Below are positions 7,507 to 12,308 of a DNA stretch of 12,308 bases, piece by piece (the first letter of the stretch is position 1; the number at the start of each line of letters is the position of its first letter). A model generated the notes under the pieces. The model ran no database searches and was not told the DNA's origin. It saw nothing but the letters and a program-made list of their open reading frames with translations. This DNA is from Halieaceae bacterium. Its GTDB lineage: Bacteria > Pseudomonadota > Gammaproteobacteria > Pseudomonadales > Halieaceae. Location: the NCBI GenBank assembly GCA_018666295.1, contig JABIZW010000001.1, positions 1 to 12,308 on the forward strand, given 5' to 3'. The translations under genes and the position numbers were made by a program.

Positions 7507-7836
7507 TTGAAAAAGCCCCCATCCAAACAAGAGATGCGTCGCCATCTCGAAAGTCAAACGCGGTCATATCTAAAGGGTGGCGGCGAAATACGCGCTGTTC
7601 CTCAGGGCGTCAGTGCGGTAGACGAGGCTGTATCAGCCATACATACACCAATTTTTACGGGTAAGCCGCAGCAGCGAACCCCAGTCAACGATGTGATTGA
7701 CACCTTAAACCGTCGTCGAGAAGCCCAACTCAAGCGCGCGCCAAAAACCGTTCGACGTCCCAAAACAAAGCCCAAAAAAGAAATTGTCTACGACGATTTT
7801 GGCGAACCCCTACGGGTCGTTTACCGAGACGAGTGA
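7507..7836 (+). CDS. Small basic hypothetical protein with a GGGxIxxVPxGxS motif
   Basis: This is a 109-residue soluble protein with no signal peptide or membrane segment. It starts at TTG, supported by a strong GAGGTGA six bases upstream. An N-terminal charged helix (residues about 6-22) leads into YLKGGGEIRAVPQGVS at 21-36. Short gammaproteobacterial proteins often carry such an F/Y-L-x-x-GG-x-I-x-x-V-P-x-G-x-S element; this is recalled, not searched. A middle section with TPVNDVIDTLNRRREAQLKR (58-77) is followed by a very basic tract at about 77-91 rich in R, K and P, then an acidic and aromatic tail, YDDFGEPLRVVYRDE. The composition suggests nucleic-acid or ribosome binding, but this is inference and the function is unknown. 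A remote likeness to SutA-type transcription modulators is possible. It is the first gene of the plus-strand group and diverges from plsC. Confidence 0.75.
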   Translation: MKKPPSKQEMRRHLESQTRSYLKGGGEIRAVPQGVSAVDEAVSAIHTPIFTGKPQQRTPVNDVIDTLNRRREAQLKRAPKTVRRPKTKPKKEIVYDDFGEPLRVVYRDE

Positions 7837-7856
7837 ACCCGTCTGTGAACTGAGCA

Positions 7857-7881
7857 CCTAACTCTGTCGTAAGGAGCTAGG
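7857..7881 (+). other. Intergenic imperfect hairpin before the SRPBCC-SDR gene
   Basis: CCTAACTC at 7857-7864 and GAGCTAGG at 7874-7881 can pair with one mismatch around a 9-base loop. No T-tract follows, so it does not look like a rho-independent terminator. It ends 18 bases before the next ATG and 7 bases before that gene's AGGA ribosome-binding core. It could affect translation or mRNA decay, or be chance. Confidence 0.3.
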
Positions 7882-7899
7882 CATTCACAGGAATATCCC

Positions 7900-9324
7900 A
7901 TGTTACGTATTACCAAGACTATTTGTGTCGATCGGAATCCGTACGACTGTTTTACCTACCTTGCCGATCTTCGCAAGCTGATCGAGTGGGACTCTAACGT
8001 GGTCTCAGCGAGTAAGCGAACACAAGGTCCCGTAGCCAAAGGCTCCCGCTTTACCGTAGGCGTCAATTTAGGCGGTATACGGATCCCCTTCACCTACGTG
8101 ATCACAGAATTTAGGCCAAGCAATCGTCTTGTTATGACCGGCAGAAGCCTGTTGTTCAATGTCAACGACAGCATTACGTTTACCGAATCAGAGCGTGGGG
8201 TTGAGATTTCTTACTGCATCGACTTTTATTTCAAATTTGGCCTGAGTAAATTTTTTACCCGGCGCCGCGACATATTTGAGCAACAGTGTCAGTCTGCGAT
8301 TGACCACCTTAAAAGTGTGTTAGAACAAGTGCCTTGCGAGGCAACGTTAAGCCCAGAAAATGCGCGTGCTGATAAAAAGTCGTTGAGTACGTTGAAAACA
8401 TTTACCCGATTCGGTTACACATCAAGTCAAAAAGCCTGGCAACCCGTCACCGAGCGTATGGAGGGCTGCCACGTCGTTTTGACCGGTGCAAATTCGGGTA
8501 TTGGACTGGCTGCTGCTATTGACTTGGCGGTCGCAGGTGCAGATCTGACACTTGTCGTGCGCAGCCAAGAGAAGGCTGACGCGACGTTGCGCGTGCTCAG
8601 TGATGAGACGGGGCGCTCAGATTTCAACGTGGAGCTCGCTGATCTCAGTCTGATCACTGCCACTGATTCATTGGCGAGACGACTCCTTGAACACGGCCGC
8701 CCAATTGATGTGTTGATCAACAACGCCGGCGCCTTGTTCAATGATCACTCAGTGACCCGAGAGGGCCTGGAAAGAAGTTATGCACTGCTCTTGTTGTCGC
8801 CGTGGCGCCTGACCGAGGCGCTGATGCCCTTGCTGTCGCATCATAAAAAGCCCTCGCGGGTCATCAATGTTGTGTCAGGCGGGATGTACGCCGAGCGACT
8901 CAATCTACAAAGACTGAACGTATCGAGTGACGGGTATCGTGGCGCACGCGCTTACGCGCAGTGTAAGAGAGCACTCAACACATTGACCGAAATCTGGGCA
9001 AGCCGGTGGGCAGAACACAATATTTTAGTGAACGCCATGCACCCCGGATGGTCAGACACGCCCGGCGTGCAAACCGCACTGCCTCTGTTCCGAATAATAA
9101 CGCGCCTGGTACTGAGATCTCACCGAGAAGGGGCGGACACAGTCGTCTGGATGGCTCAGTCCGATCAAGCCGGTTTATCGTCAGGGAAGCTGTTCTTAGA
9201 TCGACAACCGCGCTCGCCTTACTTACTCGGCGACAACGTTGAAGCGCCCGAGCAACGGACTGCCTTGGAGGATCGGTTGAGCGAAGACCACCTCAAGGCG
9301 GTTAACCAGTCAGGTAGCGCTTGA
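7900..9324 (+). CDS. Fusion protein: N-terminal SRPBCC (START-like) domain plus C-terminal DHRS12-like short-chain dehydrogenase
   Basis: The 474 residues hold two domains. Residues 1-145 look like an SRPBCC/polyketide-cyclase-type ligand-binding fold. It opens with a strand and D-R-N-P-Y-D-C-F-T-Y-L-A-D, then W30, a G-S-R-F strand, V-I-T-E-F-R-P, and a long C-terminal helix at about 123-143. After a linker, FTRFGY (168-173) and a classical SDR follow: TGANSGIG at 195-202 for NAD(P) binding, NNAG at 274-277, catalytic S326 in VVSGGM, Y352-x3-K356, and HPGWSDTPGV at 381-390. The FTRFGY lead-in and the SGGM and HPGW-DTPGV motifs resemble animal and bacterial DHRS12 proteins. The likely job is oxidation or reduction of a hydrophobic alcohol or ketone that the N-terminal domain might bind; the substrate is unknown. 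AGGA lies 7 bases before the ATG. The gene lies 63 bp after the small basic protein and 56 bp before the epoxide hydrolase. Confidence 0.9.
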   Translation: MLRITKTICVDRNPYDCFTYLADLRKLIEWDSNVVSASKRTQGPVAKGSRFTVGVNLGGIRIPFTYVITEFRPSNRLVMTGRSLLFNVNDSITFTESERGVEISYCIDFYFKFGLSKFFTRRRDIFEQQCQSAIDHLKSVLEQVPCEATLSPENARADKKSLSTLKTFTRFGYTSSQKAWQPVTERMEGCHVVLTGANSGIGLAAAIDLAVAGADLTLVVRSQEKADATLRVLSDETGRSDFNVELADLSLITATDSLARRLLEHGRPIDVLINNAGALFNDHSVTREGLERSYALLLLSPWRLTEALMPLLSHHKKPSRVINVVSGGMYAERLNLQRLNVSSDGYRGARAYAQCKRALNTLTEIWASRWAEHNILVNAMHPGWSDTPGVQTALPLFRIITRLVLRSHREGADTVVWMAQSDQAGLSSGKLFLDRQPRSPYLLGDNVEAPEQRTALEDRLSEDHLKAVNQSGSA

Positions 9325-9380
9325 GCGCAGAACTTGCAGGACGTATGTTGACCGTAAGTATCCGCTGAGGCACCAACGTC

Positions 9381-10541
9381 ATGAATAATCGTGCAATAAG
9401 ATCTTTCACACCCCAGATCTCCGATGCGTGCATCGCCGACTTACTGACGCGTTTAAAAGCAACCCGCTTCCCCGATGCCGAAACGGTTGAAGACTGGGGT
9501 CAGGGACTGCCCCTGTCCTACCAGCAAGAGCTCATTGACTACTGGCGGGCCGACTATGACTTCAGTCGAGTCGCCAGTCGGCTCAGCGAGTTCGACAACT
9601 TCCTCACAGAAATCGAAGGCATCGACATTCACTTCATCCACAAGCGCAGCCGCCATACCAACGCGACGCCATTGCTGATTACCCATGGATGGCCCGGGTC
9701 CGTACTGGAATACCTTGATGTTATCGAAGCACTAACGAACCCCACTGAATTCGGAGGCACCGTCGACGATGCCTTTCATGTTGTGCTGCCGGCCCTCCCC
9801 GGCTTCGGCTTCTCGGGTAAACCAGATCGACCCGGCACTAATGTTGCCGTCATTGCCAACATGTGGGAACAACTCATGCAGCGCCTCAACTACACTGCGT
9901 TTCACGCACACGGCGGTGACTGGGGCTCCATCGTTACCCAGGCTATCTTGCTCCAAGAAACGACGGGGTGCCTCTCGGGTCACTGCACTCTCCCAATCGT
10001 CCAGCCCGACGAGACAACACTTGAGAACCTTCAAGCCGAAGAGATCGATGCCCTTGAATCCTTTCAGTTTTACAACGAATGGGACTCCGGGTACTCCAAG
10101 GTACAAAGCACGCGACCTCAGACCGTCGGTTATGCGCTTGCTGACTCACCCTCGGGCCAAATGGCCTGGATTGTCGAAAAGTTCGCGTTCTGGATGGACT
10201 GCGAGACCAACGGAGTGCGACACCCTGAAAACGTTTTGTCAAAAGACACGATGTTGGACAACGTCATGTTGTACTGGGCCACCAATTCAGGCGTATCCTC
10301 GGCGCGCCTCTATTGGGAGAGTTTCAATACACCGAACTTGAGTCCGATTCAGAGAAAGATGGGTCTGAGCGTATTTCCAAAGGAGATTATGCGGACGAGT
10401 GAGCGGTGGGCACGTACTCGATTTAAGAACCTGGTCCACTTTGAACATCGGTTTGAAAAAGGCGGACACTTTGCCGCGCTTGAAGTCCCTGAGACCCTCA
10501 TTAACGAGTTGCGAATTTGGCGATCTAAAAGCCAGCGTTAA
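9381..10541 (+). CDS. Epoxide hydrolase (microsomal/EHN type, alpha/beta hydrolase)
   Basis: This 386-residue protein has the N-terminal EHN domain at about 5-110 (IRSFTPQISDACIADLLTRL, then TRFPDAE and the LSYQQELIDYWRADYDF region) followed by an alpha/beta-hydrolase core with a cap. The oxyanion motif HGWPGS is at 102-107. The nucleophile D180 sits in HGGDWGS at 177-183, E335 in VFPKEI is the likely acid, and H363 in KGGHFAALEVPE is the general base. The spacing matches microsomal-type epoxide hydrolases. Cap tyrosines that would polarise the epoxide are probably Y251 and Y311. The reaction would open an epoxide to a vicinal diol through an ester intermediate. Juvenile-hormone-type hydrolases share this fold, so the natural substrate is open. 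There is no signal peptide. A GAGG lies about 10 bases before the ATG. It follows the SRPBCC-SDR gene by 56 bp and is probably co-transcribed. Confidence 0.92.
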   Translation: MNNRAIRSFTPQISDACIADLLTRLKATRFPDAETVEDWGQGLPLSYQQELIDYWRADYDFSRVASRLSEFDNFLTEIEGIDIHFIHKRSRHTNATPLLITHGWPGSVLEYLDVIEALTNPTEFGGTVDDAFHVVLPALPGFGFSGKPDRPGTNVAVIANMWEQLMQRLNYTAFHAHGGDWGSIVTQAILLQETTGCLSGHCTLPIVQPDETTLENLQAEEIDALESFQFYNEWDSGYSKVQSTRPQTVGYALADSPSGQMAWIVEKFAFWMDCETNGVRHPENVLSKDTMLDNVMLYWATNSGVSSARLYWESFNTPNLSPIQRKMGLSVFPKEIMRTSERWARTRFKNLVHFEHRFEKGGHFAALEVPETLINELRIWRSKSQR

Positions 10542-10546
10542 ACGCT
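10534..10546. terminator. Small palindrome covering two convergent stop codons; possible weak bidirectional terminator
   Basis: AGCGT-TAA-ACGCT forms a 5-bp stem with a 3-base loop. It includes the TAA of the epoxide hydrolase (10539-10541) and overlaps the TAG of the amidohydrolase on the other strand (10547-10545). A short T-rich run follows on the plus strand (AGTTTCTTT), and GGCTTTT follows on the minus strand. The stem is short, so termination strength is doubtful. Confidence 0.4.
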
Positions 10547-12257
10547 AGTTTCTTTGGAACTGCGTGACCCCTTGGATCAGGGTCATATCGACCTTGAGGT
10601 TACGCATGTCGGGCGCCGTGAGGGGACTGGCCGACAAAACGACTAAGTCAGCGAGTTTACCCGGCTCTATTGAGCCAACTTGCTCGTCTAAAAAAACCTG
10701 CCAAGCGGCGTCTATCGTCACTGCTCGTAACGCGGACATGCGGTCGATACGCTGATCCGGCCCCAGAACCACACCAGTTTTAGTTTTGCGTTCGACAGGG
10801 CTCCACACAGCCTGCAAAGGCCGCATGGGCGTCACGGGCGTATCCATATGCGAGGAAAAACGGACACCTGCATTTTGTGCCCATTTAGCCGGGCTCATGT
10901 TAGCGGCTCTTTCAGGCCCCATAAAAATACCCGCGTGCCGATCACCCCAGAAGAATGTGTGCGCCGAGAAAAAACTGGGGCTCACACCCAGCACAGCCAT
11001 GCGATCTATTTGATCTTTTCGCGCCATTTGCGAATGAATAATCACCGGGCGCGCCTCGACCCAAGGATGCAGGAGCGAGGCCGCTTCAATCGCGTCAAGT
11101 GCATCTTCAATCGATGCGTCGCCGTTCCCATGAATCGCCACTTGAATGCGCCGCTCATATAGCCCCTGCACCTGTTCAAATAGATCCTCTCGAGATACTG
11201 ACGGATAGCCACGGTAGGTTGGGTCACCCTTATAGGGACGATGGTAAGGCTCGCTCAAATAGCCGGTGTAGCCTTGGATACTGCCATCGGCAACAATTTT
11301 TACGCGAGGGACGCTAACGCGACCCGCCGCCAAGTCCGCCAGTTCCATTTCCCCTGTAAAAAGCGCCTCACCGACCTCATGAAAAAACGGGAACAAAGCC
11401 ACCCTCAATGGCATTTGGTTGTAAACTGACATTGGACCCAACAGCCCCGCAATCGCGGTTGGCATCCCCCCGGCAGACGCCGTTGTAACACCAAATCGCA
11501 AATATTCTTCGGTTGCAACCTGTGTCATATTCCACGCGTCTGAAACCGACAAATCCAGTGTTTGATCGCGCGCCTGATGGGTCGCTGTTTCTTCAAGGAT
11601 ACCGTTAGGCTTGCGTTGGTCGGGAGAATCCAGATCTCGAACAATATGTCCGCCCTCGGGGTCTGGCGTAGTCTCATCAATACCAAGCGCCTCGAGTGCC
11701 GCCGTATTAACCACCATCAAGTGACCGGAAACGTGAACGATACCAATGGGGCGTGTTGCCGACACTTGATCGAGGTCAAACCGTGTCGGGTGTCGTCTTT
11801 CTGCCAGTAAGGTATCGTCATAACCACTGCCGATCAGCCACCCATCCCCTCGCTCAAGACCAAACGCCCGCAATTTTTCAAGTAATTGCGAAATTGACTC
11901 CGTATCGCCAATCGGTGGGCTGTTTAAATCTACCGAGAAGGCCGTCTGTCCTGAACCAGGGAAGTGTCCGTGTGCATCTACAAACCCCGGCATCAATGTC
12001 CGACCGTCCAACTCTGTCACCTGCGTCAGATCAGTAATGAGTGCTCGAATCTCAGCGCTGCTTCCGACCTGATCAATGACCCCATCGCGCACACTGACAG
12101 CCTCAGCTATACGACTGGTAGAATCCATAGTGAGCACTTCACCATTTACAAATACCTGGTGCGACGGGGGTACGGGCGCCTTGACCAAAGAAAAAACAGT
12201 GAGTCCTGCGACCAGCAGGACGCCCAAAAATGCGGTCAACAATTGTTTTAATGTCAT
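10545..12257 (-). CDS. YtcJ-type metal-dependent amidohydrolase, exported or membrane-anchored
   Basis: This 570-residue protein belongs to the amidohydrolase_3 (YtcJ/NfdA-like) group, cytosolic or exported hydrolases of amide or formamide bonds. Residues about 4-25 form a hydrophobic segment without a clear cleavage site, so it may be an N-terminal anchor with the enzyme facing the periplasm. The small beta domain starts at FVNGEVLTMD. Metal and active-site motifs are H96-x-H98 in GFVDAHGHF, K320 in VKIVADGS, H376 in AIHGNGD, H408 in VIIHSQ, and D472 in SHMDTPV. The C-terminal GSIEPGKLADLVVL closes the beta domain, as is typical. The substrate is unknown. I chose the ATG at 12257; a TTG directly before it (12260) shares the AAGGA upstream and cannot be excluded. 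The gene converges on the epoxide hydrolase with 3 bp between stop codons, and it may belong to a unit continuing beyond the window. Confidence 0.88.
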   Translation of the reverse strand: MTLKQLLTAFLGVLLVAGLTVFSLVKAPVPPSHQVFVNGEVLTMDSTSRIAEAVSVRDGVIDQVGSSAEIRALITDLTQVTELDGRTLMPGFVDAHGHFPGSGQTAFSVDLNSPPIGDTESISQLLEKLRAFGLERGDGWLIGSGYDDTLLAERRHPTRFDLDQVSATRPIGIVHVSGHLMVVNTAALEALGIDETTPDPEGGHIVRDLDSPDQRKPNGILEETATHQARDQTLDLSVSDAWNMTQVATEEYLRFGVTTASAGGMPTAIAGLLGPMSVYNQMPLRVALFPFFHEVGEALFTGEMELADLAAGRVSVPRVKIVADGSIQGYTGYLSEPYHRPYKGDPTYRGYPSVSREDLFEQVQGLYERRIQVAIHGNGDASIEDALDAIEAASLLHPWVEARPVIIHSQMARKDQIDRMAVLGVSPSFFSAHTFFWGDRHAGIFMGPERAANMSPAKWAQNAGVRFSSHMDTPVTPMRPLQAVWSPVERKTKTGVVLGPDQRIDRMSALRAVTIDAAWQVFLDEQVGSIEPGKLADLVVLSASPLTAPDMRNLKVDMTLIQGVTQFQRN

Positions 12258-12308
12258 CAAAACGCCGGTCCTTGTTCGAAATGACAGATCAGTAATGTGG
12301 CGGGGGCG

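Noticed and set aside
7825..7844. AGACG/CGTCT inverted repeat at the end of the small basic protein gene, considered as a terminator
   Set aside because: The stem is only 5 bp with an 8-base loop and no T-tract follows. Read-through to the fusion gene is more likely.
9769..10341. 190-codon plus-strand frame
   Set aside because: It is an out-of-frame shadow inside the epoxide hydrolase, where the catalytic motifs are in the other frame.
1..12308. Mobile elements, CRISPR arrays, tRNA genes, toxin-antitoxin or defence genes
   Set aside because: I looked for transposase motifs, direct repeats with regular spacing, cloverleaf sequences and known defence motifs, and saw none.

Overview
The window looks like chromosomal DNA from a marine-type gammaproteobacterium. 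The reasons are a fused RlmKL rRNA methyltransferase (a gammaproteobacterial architecture), a LeuC start typical of that class, moderate G+C by eye, and lipid or xenobiotic-type enzymes common in groups such as Halieaceae/OM60. The taxonomic placement is inference. I see no tRNA, rRNA, IS element, phage gene, CRISPR array or toxin-antitoxin pair. Coding density is high.

Layout. (1) Positions 1-62, minus: the first 20 codons of leuC, preceded by about 344 bp without a convincing gene. (2) Positions 407-7372, minus: a tightly packed run that reads, in transcription order, plsC-type acyltransferase, METTL7-like SAM methyltransferase, acyl-CoA ligase, small lipoprotein, secreted helical protein, rlmKL. 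Spacings are 30 bp, 85 bp and 16 bp, then a 16-bp overlap and a 4-bp ATGA overlap. It therefore looks like one operon, driven from an extended -10 promoter near 7400-7435. (3) Positions 7507-10541, plus, divergent from plsC: a small basic protein starting at TTG, an SRPBCC-SDR fusion protein, and an epoxide hydrolase. (4) Positions 10545-12257, minus, convergent with the epoxide hydrolase: a membrane-anchored or exported YtcJ-type amidohydrolase. The two convergent stop codons are only 3 bp apart and both lie in one small palindrome.

How the genes may work together. The first three genes of the minus-strand run can activate a fatty acid to acyl-CoA, acylate a lysophospholipid, and methylate an unknown acceptor. 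This is consistent with membrane-lipid remodelling, and the two exported proteins also point to the envelope. RlmKL modifies 23S rRNA (m2G2445 and m7G2069) and appears to be a translationally coupled passenger. The plus-strand genes suggest oxidation-reduction and hydrolysis of a hydrophobic, possibly epoxidised, compound, but no substrate can be read from the sequence. The most unusual items are the SRPBCC-SDR fusion, the lipid/envelope/rRNA-methyltransferase operon, and the two unrecognised exported proteins. No clearly new system of the defence or mobile type is visible.
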